Positions 31,972 to 41,520 of a stretch of DNA of 64,000 nt are shown one piece after another (the stretch's first letter is position 1; each line of letters opens with the position of its first letter). The notes under the pieces were generated by a model. That model was not told the origin of the DNA. It ran no database searches and worked only from the letters and a program-made list of their open reading frames with translations. This DNA comes from Flectonema sp. DT1601 (taxonomy: Eukaryota > Euglenozoa > Diplonemea > Diplonemida > Diplonemidae). The DNA lies in assembly GCA_964019425.1 (NCBI GenBank), contig OZ025848.1:248001-312000 (forward strand), in the 5' to 3' direction. The translations under genes and the position numbers were made by a program.

Positions 31972-33758
31972 TAATGAGGACATGTCAAAAGTCTGGTACC
32001 GTTTTGGTCAACGGTAAACTGTGGGCACGTACAACTCAATCGAGACCCAACCCCGTCTGAAACATGCCCCAAAAAATTCAATTCCGGGTGTGGGATCTCA
32101 CTTTACTCGTAATACTTGTAAAAAAAAAAAAAAATCCTGCATTTTTTGCTTGTGGCTTACAGAGAACTGGCTTGTGGCTACAGAGAAACCCGAATATTAC
32201 ATATGCAGCCTTGCCAAAAGTATCATCCCCCAAATCTATATTCTAATATTTCATTATAAAAATAAATGGAATTATCGGTAAAAATAATACTTTTAACGTG
32301 AAAATTATTATTAGTTTTTAGCACCACGTTCTACACTTTTTGCACTTCCTTTGGACGTAGTCACATTCTGATCGAAAGCCCTGAGTAGAACCCTCGGAAG
32401 AGTTACCATCAGTTTTGAGTTGATTTGTTTGCGTCAAAAAAAACTCAATTTGTCGAGTCTCATTGTGCAACTTGAAATGCATAGTTATACCCAAACTGTA
32501 CTTCTCCTGCTGCTAATAATGTGATGATGACTCTTGTGGTAAGGAGTCTTCTCCTTAGGTACCTGTGGCAAGGTACTGAAGGAGAAGACTCCTTATAATC
32601 AAGTTTTATAATTAAATCATCTCCGTATCAGAAGTGTTTTCTGAATAGACTGCATTCTGTCTCTTAAACTCTTCTACATGATAATGAACCTCAACAAGTC
32701 TGTTGTATCATTATAATGAGAGCAGCTGGCCGTACACCAGCTGCTATGGCTGGTAAGCCCCCCTTACTGGACACTATTGTCAGCACACTGGCATGTGCAG
32801 CATTCCAAACGGTTAATGAACAGTTACTGAGTAACCATTCTGTCACTCAACACTTGCTAAGTAGTTTTGACAGTTTCTTTCTAATTGTCTGTCCACACGG
32901 CAGTAGGAGCAGACATCAGTTCACAGCGCAAGGTGATGACATTCATTCCCACGCATACGATGGTATGTAGATTCTGATATCAGATTTCGAATACTGCTGA
33001 CTTTATAGATAGATTTAAATGTCCCCCAAGGACACCCTGCAACGTAACAGTGTCACCTCGTTGACTTTTTGATACCATTGAAGTCGGGCGAGGCTGCCTT
33101 GAGCTCGTTCTCACTTGACTGCACAACTTCAGGAAGATCTTCATTGGTTCTTATACTTATGGGCACGTGGATTCTAGCATCCCAGGCCTTTCTGCCTATT
33201 TTTAGCCCAGCTTCCTCTAGAAAGCTTAACTTCCATCCTATTCTTCTAGACACTTCTCGCCTGTCACCCGTTTCCATGCTCACAATTGTTTCATTTACTA
33301 CTGAAAGGACAATTGACACCATTCCACAGCACTGCTATTCCCACAACCCTCAGGGGCATAGCAGTAACATCACCACCCCCAGAAAGGCATTCTAGCAGTT
33401 TTGCATGTTTACCTTCCAAGGTTTTTGAACTCCCATTGGACACTTTCCTGTCACTCTACTTCGGAGGGTCTCCCATCTTGTCAATCAGTAATTGCAGTTG
33501 CTCAATTATCGCTTTTGTGGTCATATTTTGCTTTTGTTATGCTTGGGGCTCTCTGTAACAGCTTTGTTACTGGCTACAAGCAAAAAATGCAGGAATTTTT
33601 TTTTTTTTTACAAGTATTACGAGTAAAGTGAGATCCCACACCCGGAATTGAATTTTTTGGGGCATGTTTCAGACAGGGTTGGGTCTCGATTGAGTTGTAC
33701 ATGCCCGCAGTTTACCGTTGACCAAAACGGTACCAGACTTTTGACATCCACTCATATA
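31972..33758 (+). mobile_element. TATGAG-family DNA transposon with about 165-bp terminal inverted repeats
   Basis: Left ATGAGGACATGTCAAAAG and right CTTTTGACATCCACTCAT begin inverted repeats that run to about 32150 and from about 33575. Length about 1.79 kb. Interior frames (32716-33560) are not recognisable. A perfect 17-bp hairpin, TAAGGAGTCTTCTCCTT, sits at 32540-32595. The outermost bases TATATGAG are shared with 18588 and 39333, which defines one family. The two flanks come from different parts of the F/G mosaic, so no target duplication can be read. Confidence 0.8.
32540..32595. repeat. Perfect 17-bp stem hairpin
   Basis: TAAGGAGTCTTCTCCTT at 32540-32556 pairs with 32579-32595 without mismatch. 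The 22-nt loop contains AGGTACCT. It lies in the non-coding interior of the transposon. Confidence 0.85.
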
Positions 33759-33759
33759 T

Positions 33760-34469
33760 TTTTTTTTTTTTTTTTTTTTTCATGTTTGATTATTTCCTCT
33801 TCATATTTTTTTTTCTTTTTTCTTTTCTTTCTTTTTTTTCTTTTTTTTCTCTGCCTCTCTCTTAATTCTGTTCGTTTCTTTGAAACGAAAATTCATTTGA
33901 ATATTATTCCTTGGTCAGCAACCATCATTGTCGCCCTTTGGGCCTGTTAAAAAAAATACTGTAAAGGGAAATATTGTCGCGGGGAAATAATCTTGCGGGG
34001 AAATATTCCCGCGGGGAAATATTCTCGCGGATTTGGAGATTTTTTTTCAAACTCGCGGGTTTTTCCCCACAAGAATATTTCCCTGCTATAGAGGATTTTT
34101 GCGAAAGCCAGCCAGTTGACCAAGAATCAAAGAAATCTTTGTGCTTCCATCGAGTGTCAGGTAGAACAAAGCATTATTTACCAAGGATACTGCACAATAA
34201 AAATAATTTTTGCTGAAATTTTCCTTCGTAGCACACATATTTTCTTCACAAAAAAGAACAAAAAAAATTGCTAGAAAAAAAGTATGCTTGCAGTGAAATA
34301 TTTCCGCGGGGAAATATTCTTGCGGATTCAGAAAAAATTATAAAAACTCGCGGGTTTTTCCCCACAAGAATATTTCCCTTTACAGTAAAAAATAAAAAGA
34401 AAGTTTACATCGGGAATAGGGCAGGAGCCAAAAGCTCCCAGTCCGTTACTTCCCACTTTATCGAAATTC
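33760..34469 (-). repeat. Module G, reverse copy (holds a MITE)
   Basis: Reverse complement of the module G seen at 34776, ending CACTTTATCGAAATTC at 34469. Contains the hairpins CGTTTC-AAA-GAAACG and GCCC-AAA-GGGC. Interrupted by the MITE at 33959-34385. Confidence 0.85.
33959..34385 (+). mobile_element. 427-bp MITE with TA target duplication (Tc1/mariner-like)
   Basis: Ends CTGTAAAGGGAAATATT and AATATTTCCCTTTACAG are perfect inverted repeats bordered by TA on both sides. Comparison with uninterrupted module G copies (39121, 41135) shows the empty site. Internally, CGCGGGGAAATATT units recur several times. No coding capacity. Confidence 0.85.
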
Positions 34470-34775
34470 AAGCTAAAAAACTAAATAAACAAAGTGATGT
34501 GAAAGTAAGGAAAAAGAGAATTACAAGGGGGTGGAGTCACCGTGAACGTCATCAGCAGAACATCTCCTTCGATTGTAACGATATCTTGATGGAGGGGTTC
34601 GTTTTTTCAGAGTTGAACGCTCAGACTTTCTCGGCGGAGTTTCATTTTCCTCATGTTCTTCTGTGTCTGGCAGACTCAAACCTTCTGCCCATGAAGCTAA
34701 TTGGAACTTCAGGGCCGCAATTTGAGACCGTGCCAAGGCGAGTTGAGCATTTAAATCGCTCGCCAGTCCCGTTAA
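34470..34775 (-). pseudogene. Fragment of a coiled-coil frame (3' part), reverse
   Basis: Near-identical to 28488-28790 read backwards: the end of the coiled-coil frame (FQLASWAEG...RYRYNRRRCSADDVHGDSTPL) plus some 3' flank. It is cut at 34775 by a module G, and the rest of the frame resumes at 37049. Confidence 0.85.
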
Positions 34776-34968
34776 GAATTTCGATAAAGTGGGAAGTAAC
34801 GGACTGGGAGCTTTTGGCTCCTGCCCTATTCCCGATGTAAACTTTCTTTTTATTTTTATTTTTTTTTAACAGGCCCAAAGGGCGACAATGATGGTTGCTG
34901 ACCAAGGAATAATATTCAAATGAATTTTCGTTTCAAAGAAACGAACAGAATTAAGAGAGAGGCAGAGG

Positions 34969-34999
<31 letters not shown>

Positions 35000-35224
35000 G
35001 AAAAAAAAAAATGAAGAGGAAATAATCAAACATGAAAAAAAAAAAAAAAAAAATATATATATAAATAAAAAACGTTGTATGAAAAAGGAAAAAAAAGAAA
35101 AAAAAAAGACCAGAAAAGGAAAGAGAAAATGAAAAGGTATAATATTATTGTGGGGATATGAGGGATAGCAGGGAGATGCTCTTTTTTTTTTTTTTTTTTT
35201 TTTTTTCTTATTTATTATTTAAAA
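34776..35224 (+). repeat. Module G, forward copy (hairpin chain)
   Basis: Begins GAATTTCGATAAAGTGGG. Hairpins in order: GGAGC-TTTTG-GCTCC, GCCC-AAA-GGGC, CGTTTC-AAA-GAAACG. A T-run ending AACAG precedes ATGATG by 15 nt. That ATG opens an 11-codon frame whose stop overlaps the next ATG (ATGA), which opens a Lys/Glu-rich frame through the A-runs. Ends in TTGTGGGGATATGAGG...GATGCTC and a T-run that leads into the array. Other copies: 39052, 41062, 48625, 59251. Confidence 0.88.
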
Positions 35225-35324
35225 AAAGGAAACAATCAGTTTAGCGTCTCGATCAGGACGGAAAATAGAAATTAATCGACATAGTTGATCGATAGAAAAA
35301 AAAACAATGATAACATTGTTTATT

Positions 35325-35357
<33 letters not shown>

Positions 35358-37048
35358 TTTTTAATTATTTTAAAGAAAAAACAATCAGTTTAGCGTCTTG
35401 ACCAGGACGGAAAATAGTAAGTAATCGACATAGTCGATCGATAAAAAAAAAACAATGATAACATTGTTTATTCCTTTTTTTTTTTTTTTTATTCTTTTTA
35501 TTTATTTTTAAAGAAAAAACAATCAGTTTAGCGTCCTGACCAGGACGGAAAATAGAAAGTAATCGACATAGTCGATCGATAAAAAAAACAATGATAACAT
35601 TGTTTATTCTTTTTTTTTTTTTTTATTTTAATTCTTTTTATTTATTTTTTAAAAAGAAAAAAAATGGAAAATAGAAATTAGTCAACAAAGTCGAACGATA
35701 AAAAAAAACAATGATAACATTGTTTATTCTTTTTTTTTTTATTTTTTTTATATTCTTTTTTATTAATTTTGAAAAAAAAAACAATCAGTTTAGCGTCTTG
35801 ACCAGGACGGAAAATAGAAAGTAATCGACATAGTCGATCGATAAAAAAAACAATGATAACATTGTTTATTCTTTTTTTTTTTTTATTTTAAATTCTTTTT
35901 ATTTATTTTTTAAAGAAAAAAAACGGAAAATAGAAATTAGTCGACAAAGTCGAACGATAAAAAAAAACAATGATAACATTGTTTATTCTTTTTTTTGTAT
36001 TTTTTTATATTCTTTTTTATTAATTTTGAAAAAAAAACAATCAGTTTAGCGTCTTGACCAGGACGGAAAATAGAAAGTAATCGACATAGTCGATCGATAA
36101 AAAAAACAATGATAACATTGTTTATTCTTTTTTTTTTTTTTTTTTTTTAAATTCTTTTTATTTATTTTTTAAAGAAAAAAAACGGAAAATAGAAATTAGT
36201 CAACAAAGTCGAACGATAAAAAAAACAATGATAACATTGTTTATTCTTTTTTTTGTATTTTTTTATATTCTTTTTTATTAATTTTGAAAAAAAAAAACAA
36301 TCAGTTTAGCGTCTTGACCAGGACGGAAAATAGAAAGTAATCGACATAGTCGATCGATAAAAAAAAACAATGATAACATTGTTTATTCTTTTTTTTTATT
36401 TTAAATTCTTTTTATTTATTTTTTAAAGAAAAAAAACGGAAAATAGAAATTAGTCGACAAAGTCGAACGATAAAAAAAACAATGATAACATTGTTTATTC
36501 TTTTTTTTGTATTTTTTTATATTCTTTTTTATTAATTTTGAAAAAAAAAAACAATCAGTTTAGCGTCTTGACCAGGACGGAAAATAGAAAGTGATCGACA
36601 TAGTCGATCGATAAAAAAAAACAATGATAACATTGTTTATTCTTTTTTTTTATTTTAAATTCTTTTTATTTATTCTTTAAAGAAAAGAAACGGAAAATAG
36701 AAATTAGTCCAAAGTCGAACGATAAAAAAAAACAATGATAACATTGTTTATTCTTTTTTTTTATTTTAAATTCTTTTTATTTATTCTTTAAAGAAAAGAA
36801 ACGGAAAATAGAAATTAGTCCAAAGTCGAACGATAAAAAAAAACAATGATAACATTGTTTTTCCTTTTTTTTTTTTTTTTTTATATTCTTTTTTATTAAT
36901 TTTGAAAAAAAAAAAAACAATCAGTTTAGCGTCTTGACCAGGACGGAAAATAGAAAGTGATCGACATAGTCGATCGATAAAAAAACAATGATAACATTGT
37001 TTATTCTTTTTTTTTATTTTAAATTCTTTTTATTTATTTTTTAAAGAA
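35225..37048 (+). repeat. Hairpin array 1
   Basis: About 14 tandem units. Type alpha carries AACAATCAGTTTAGCGTC plus the palindrome CGTCYTGACCAGGACG; type beta lacks that part. Both carry a TCGACAnAGTCGA palindrome and AACAATGATAACATTGTT (7-bp stem, 4-nt loop), separated by T- and A-runs. Alpha and beta mostly alternate. Confidence 0.9.
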
Positions 37049-37358
37049 ATCATGGATTGCTCAAGCTGCTCTGCGTGAGTTGTACACCGTTGGTGATTCA
37101 GCTCCGAGAGGCGAAGTTGGGCATCCAGAAGTTGTTCTGAGAGCTCTGCCGCTTTCTCGTTTGTTTGAGTTAAGTTACCAGGTGAGATTTGGACTGTTAG
37201 CTTTTGGCTAAGGCCCTCCCTGAAGAGCAAGAACAAAAAAACTACTCGAGAGAGAGTCATCTACTGCTCGACAGTAATTCTCGAGTAAGTCAATCCTACC
37301 CTCGGACCATTGTCTCGCAATAGGTGTATTCTCTTTAACGGAGATAACGTCACTTACT
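37049..37358 (-). pseudogene. Fragment of a coiled-coil frame, reverse, with an 80-bp insertion
   Basis: Corresponds to 28265-28487 read backwards (PIARQWSEGRIDLLENYCRAVDDSL to TTHAEQLEQSM). It continues the fragment at 34470-34775 almost base for base across the 2.27-kb G-array insert. About 80 bp at 37168-37246 interrupt it; those bases match 26204-26262. Confidence 0.85.
37168..37246 (+). repeat. 80-bp insertion with a TTAGC-TTTTG-GCTAA hairpin
   Basis: TTTGGACTGTTAGCTTTTGG...AGCAAGAACAA is shared with 26204-26262. Here it interrupts a coiled-coil frame, so it was inserted later. The core GGACTGnnAGCTTTTGGCTnn is also the first hairpin of module G, with different outer stem pairs. Confidence 0.65.
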
Positions 37359-37414
37359 AGGCAGAAGGTACTCTCCCGGTTGCGAATGAGAAACACACAA
37401 TCCTGCACATACAA

Positions 37415-37441
37415 CCGTTACTTCCCACTTTATCGAAATTC
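37415..37441 (-). repeat. 27-bp end fragment of module G, reverse
   Basis: Only CCGTTACTTCCC...TATCGAAATTC is present, ending at the same base as all other G copies. Confidence 0.75.
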
Positions 37442-37817
37442 ACCGGATCATCTCTCTTCGTGCAGCCCAATAACTGACGGAGTCAAGACCATGAAGCTGG
37501 CGGGTAAACTGCGGAATGCGGCGCATGGCGATGTGCTGCAAGAGGATCGGGACAACTGTACTTGGTGGCTGTGGGCGGAGATGCAGGGTCCCAGCAACAG
37601 TGTATTGCGATACACCGTCAACCTCACCAATCTTCTCATCGCACCAGATCAGCATGCCATCCGTGCCAGCAACACGAGCCCTAACCTCCAAGTCATCTTC
37701 AACTTCTAGTCCCATACCACCCAATACATCTAACAGCTTTGATCTGCTAGTTACATACAGCAAGATCTCTGCTGGCAAGGAATCGCGAAGTTGCACTGTT
37801 ACTCTTACGAGAGCCAT
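37440..37817 (-). CDS. Unrecognised 125-residue frame, possibly a fragment
   Basis: MALVRVTVQLRDSLPAEILL opens a frame with normal amino-acid composition and higher GC than its surroundings. Alternating hydrophobic residues in the first 80 positions (VRVTVQL, KLLDVLGGMGLEV, LRPQP) could form a ubiquitin-like beta-grasp fold, but no motif proves it. The frame stops at its junction with the 27-bp G fragment, so it is probably cut there. It could be a gene fragment carried by a transposon. Confidence 0.35.
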   Translation of the reverse strand: MALVRVTVQLRDSLPAEILLYVTSRSKLLDVLGGMGLEVEDDLEVRARVAGTDGMLIWCDEKIGEVDGVSQYTVAGTLHLRPQPPSTVVPILLQHIAMRRIPQFTRQLHGLDSVSYWAARREMIR

Positions 37818-39051
37818 GTGAATGCATTACCACAATAAACTTTAGAGAACGATAGGATTAACAAGCACCACCACTTCAACGATCACCACACGTGCCTATC
37901 AACCCACCTGTGCTAGAATAGTTCAGCAACCACATGAAACTGTAACAAGAGCTGGATTAAAGAGAAGTAGTATTAACAATAAACTGTAGAGAACGATAGG
38001 ATTAACAAGCACCGATGACAACTACGAAGCAGTGCAGTTCAGGCCCCCCCTGAGTAGTTTTTTTTACCAAACCACAAATCTCAATATCAAAATTCACGAT
38101 TATTCACGAAAATTCACGATTTTTCACCATGCTTTTTGGCAGTGAATTTTCGTGAATTTTCGTGATAGGTAGTGACAACTCGTGACAAACCGTGAAGGAT
38201 CGTGAAAATTCGTGAAACCTGCACCCCTGCCGATCGCCTCATAATAATTTTTCTTTGTTCCCACCTTATGATTTTCTTGAAGAAAAAAAATAGAAGTCAT
38301 AATGGTGCTTCCCTCTGGAAGGGTTGTAAGCCATGGTGTCCAACTAAATTAAAGGACAAGTCTGGGATAATCCCTGCCAGAGGGGCGAGTATTCTACCAT
38401 GGTTGAAATACTCTGGCAACTGATCTTCAATCTTATGTTGTTTGTTAGCTGCTGGTGTAATTTAATCATGTGTTGATACTTGCTTTTTTTTATTTGTTAT
38501 CTTTTACTACAATAACTCTTGTCTATATCTTTTCTTTTTATTCCCTATCTGTTCTGGTCTGTTACTTCATTTGTCTTGTTTAACTTCAGTTATATCCATT
38601 TTACTTTTTATTGTTTCCCATCTACTTTTTATTTTCTATTAGTTCTGGTCAGAAACCCCTGGGCAGCAAGAAGGAAAGCAGTTAAGTACTTCTGGGTGTT
38701 TGGCATCACCCCCCATAGTGAGCAAGTACAACAGGTAGCATTGGTAGTCTGTTGATCCTGAGTTATCCCAGCTACAGTTTTGTTTTTCTTTCTTTTTTTT
38801 AGAAGAAGATCAGGACATCCAAGCACTGCTGGATAGTTGCTGAATGCAGGGCCTGCCTGTGGCATTATAATAACAGGCTAAGTCATTTGTAGTTCATAGT
38901 TTACCTTTGATTTTATAACTTCACACAGGGTACTATGAACGATGAGAGATCCAGTGGGATCACTCAGGGTCTAGTAGAGACCACCAATGTTGTGCGTTGA
39001 TAGGCAAGGTGACCAACCTTGACATTCTTTCTTTTCTCTCCTGTTGTGACA
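37818..39051. other. Unrecognised mosaic with small repeats
   Basis: Holds two copies of TAGAGAACGATAGGATTAAC (37842, 37987) and a cluster of TCACGAA/TTCGTGA motifs (38090-38215). A diverged piece of module F (CTGTTTCCCATCTAC and neighbours) lies at about 38500-38660. No gene supported. Confidence 0.5.
38090..38215. repeat. TCACGAA / TTCGTGA repeat cluster
   Basis: About ten copies of ATTCACGA or its complement within 125 bp, arranged as a loose inverted repeat around GCTTTTTGGC. It may be the terminal array of an unseen element. Confidence 0.65.
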
Positions 39052-39244
39052 GAATTTCGATAAAGTGGGAAGTAACGGACTGGGAGCTTTTGGCTCCTGC
39101 CCTATTCCCGATGTAAACTTTCTTTTTATTTTTATTTTTTTTTAACAGGCCCAAAGGGCGACAATGATGGTTGCTGACCAAGGAATAATATTCAAATGAA
39201 TTTTCGTTTCAAAGAAACGAACAGAATTAAGAGAGAGGCAGAGG

Positions 39245-39275
<31 letters not shown>

Positions 39276-39332
39276 GAAAAAAAAAAATGAAGAGGAAATA
39301 ATCAAACATGAAAAAAAAAAAAAAAAAAAAAT
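39052..39332 (+). repeat. Module G, forward copy, cut by a transposon
   Basis: Same start (GAATTTCGATAAAGTGGG) as the other copies. It is interrupted within the ATATAT stretch by the transposon beginning at 39333. Confidence 0.85.
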
Positions 39333-41061
39333 ATATGAGAACGTGCCAAAAGTAGGGTACAATTTTGGGCCACGGGTATCTGACAGTCCCTAAGTGTGAA
39401 TCCGACCACTTTTCACAAGATATTTTATACTCAAAAAATGCAATTCCGTGTCTGGGAAGTGATTTTACTCACCGCTGGTTTCAAAATTCCATACTTTCCC
39501 TAAGAGCTTACCTGTAGTATAAGGAGAATGGTAGTGATACTAAGTTCGACCAGGTGCTTAATAGGCAGTACTGATAATACAATGATGTGCTTTCTTTTTT
39601 ATAAAAAATCATTGATTTTGCTGAAGTTCTTAATTGCTACACGTCACTAGGAGTACTGGAAGTACTGCTACTAGCACAGGTACTACTGATACTGGTACAC
39701 ATATTGTCACTACTGGTAATGATGCTACTGGTGCTGCTTTCAAATTCTGATCCAGGGCAGTTGCGCAAGTCGTGGTCAACCCCACCGCACCCCTTACACT
39801 GACGCTGCTTTCTTTTCCCTTTGGGTATCTGTGTCCCTTTTCTTTTTATCTTCTTCTTCTTCTTCTGCTCTTCAACTTCTTGCAGCTTGGTAAAGAGGTC
39901 CAGTTTGCGTATCCTCTTGGTCTTCAGAGACTTGACCAACTCATTCTCCTCGATGGTTTCATCGATCTGGGCTGCCTTCTCTTCTCCACCTGGGTTATGT
40001 GCATCCCCGATAATTGCCTTCTCATTAGGGGTCAGTGGAAGTTTGTTAGAAACCTTCGGTACATGTTCGAAGTTTGTACTGGTCGTGCTCCGGTCTATTT
40101 CGAAGTGCTTCTTCTCATCGGAGAATGTGGCTATAAATATCTTCCCATCACTAGTCTTTCGGTAAGTGAGGATACTGGTTATACCAGAGAGAGAAAGATT
40201 TTGGACTGTTACAGTTTGCTTCGGGAAGAACAGAAAACAAGGGTGTGTATTCTGAAGGGTCCAAAGTACACCTGCGACGTCAGTTAGAGTTTTAATAGGC
40301 TCGACATTAGAAGCAGCCTGGATGGCATTGGATATGCTACCGAAGTGCCTGTCGCAGTGGCTCTTCCCATGCCGACCAGGGAAGAAGTTCACACTTGAAA
40401 CACGAGGGTGTGAGAGCACTTCAGTAATTACTGTGATGTTCTGAAAGTGCGTACCGCTATCAAACCAGAAATGCATAGGTTTGTCTTTAGAGACAACCTC
40501 CATGTTCCAAAGCTTCTTCAGTGCGAGGTAGGTTACTATACTAGTCTGGTTTGTGTGTGGCAACAAGAAGTTAACAAAATGCCTTTCAGTTTTATTTCCA
40601 GACCTGGTATGAATGCAAACCCCCAAGCAACTGTATTTCCCCTGCTCGTAGAAATGGCTGTTGCCTTCCTGCGGAACCTGTGGCAATGTACCCTTTTCTT
40701 TGTAGTCTAGGGTGATCACCAGACTGTCACCTGGGTCTTGTGTTTTTTCAGCGTAAATCGCGTTCTGGCGTCGGAATTCCTCAGTGTGAAGATCAATCTC
40801 CACGAGTTGCTGAATGTATTCTGCAGCCTGAAGTTTAATATTTTGGGGTACACTTCCAGGAGAATTGAGCATGCACTGGAGAATAAGACCACTTGAGCGA
40901 GACACATTCCAGACACTCATCGAGTAACCGGACTTCCCTTTAGCACTTTTAACGAGCTTCCCCAGTTTCTTCCTGATTGACTGGCCTGCCAGGCAGTAGT
41001 TACAAACATCAGTTCGGCGGGCCAGTTTGCGGAATTCTTCTTTTCTCATCCTACGAAAGGT
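39333..41061 (-). mobile_element. TATGAG-family DNA transposon, coding copy, upstream end missing
   Basis: Right-hand boundary (low coordinate) TATATGAGAACGTGCCAAAAG has the family's outer motif, related to 18588 and 31972. The other terminus is absent: at 41062 a module G starts abruptly. Contains the transposase frame at 39637-41060. Confidence 0.75.
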
Positions 41062-41190
41062 GAATTCGATAGAGTGGGAAGTAACGGACTGGGAGCTTTT
41101 GGCTCCTGCCCTATTCCCGATGTAAACTTTCTTTTTATTTTTTTTTTTTTTTAACAGGCCCAGAGGGCGACAATGACTGTTGCTGACCAA
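39637..41190 (-). CDS. DDE-like transposase with C-terminal CCHC zinc knuckle
   Basis: A 517-codon frame. The first 43 codons or so are read from module G and are not original. The transposase part begins near MRKEEFRKL. Candidate catalytic acids: Asp in VITLDYKEKG, Asp in HFWFDSGTHFQN, and an acidic/His-rich motif FFPGRHGKSHCDRHFGSIS. This order matches RNase H-fold transposases of the D..DG...HGK.CD type seen in many invertebrate proteins. Near the end CKGCGGVDHDLRNC is a perfect CX2CX4HX4C zinc knuckle, followed by a Ser/Thr tail. It is the best-preserved member here and could encode activity in trans for the copies at 18588 and 31972, but its own upstream end is lost. I cannot name the superfamily. 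Confidence 0.75.
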   Translation of the reverse strand: MVSNSHCRPLGLLKKKKNKKKVYIGNRAGAKSSQSVTSHSIEFTFRRMRKEEFRKLARRTDVCNYCLAGQSIRKKLGKLVKSAKGKSGYSMSVWNVSRSSGLILQCMLNSPGSVPQNIKLQAAEYIQQLVEIDLHTEEFRRQNAIYAEKTQDPGDSLVITLDYKEKGTLPQVPQEGNSHFYEQGKYSCLGVCIHTRSGNKTERHFVNFLLPHTNQTSIVTYLALKKLWNMEVVSKDKPMHFWFDSGTHFQNITVITEVLSHPRVSSVNFFPGRHGKSHCDRHFGSISNAIQAASNVEPIKTLTDVAGVLWTLQNTHPCFLFFPKQTVTVQNLSLSGITSILTYRKTSDGKIFIATFSDEKKHFEIDRSTTSTNFEHVPKVSNKLPLTPNEKAIIGDAHNPGGEEKAAQIDETIEENELVKSLKTKRIRKLDLFTKLQEVEEQKKKKKIKRKGTQIPKGKRKQRQCKGCGGVDHDLRNCPGSEFESSTSSIITSSDNMCTSISSTCASSSTSSTPSDV

Positions 41191-41251
41191 GGAATAATAT
41201 TCAAATGAATTTTCGTTTCAAAGAAACGAACAGAATTAAGAGAGAGGCAGA

Positions 41252-41285
<34 letters not shown>

Positions 41286-41467
41286 AAAAAATATGAAGAG
41301 GAAATAATCAAACATGAAAAAAATAAAAAAAATAAAATAAAATATAAATAAAAAACGTTGTATGAAAAAGGAAAAAAAAAAAAAAAAAAAAAAAAAAAGA
41401 CCAGAAAAGGAAAGAGAAAATGAAAAGGTATAATATTATTGTGGGGATATGAGGATAGCAGGGAGAT

Positions 41468-41499
<32 letters not shown>

Positions 41500-41520
41500 A
41501 TTTATTATTTAAAAAAAAGG
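41062..41520 (+). repeat. Module G, forward copy
   Basis: Starts GAATTCGATAGAGTGGG, a variant shared with the copy at 59251. The second hairpin loop is AGA instead of AAA. Confidence 0.88.

Noticed and set aside
33053-33631. Frames inside the transposon at 31972 as a transposase
   Set aside because: None shows the LDYKEK, FDSG or HGKSxCD motifs of the coding copy; the interior is probably decayed or unrelated filler.
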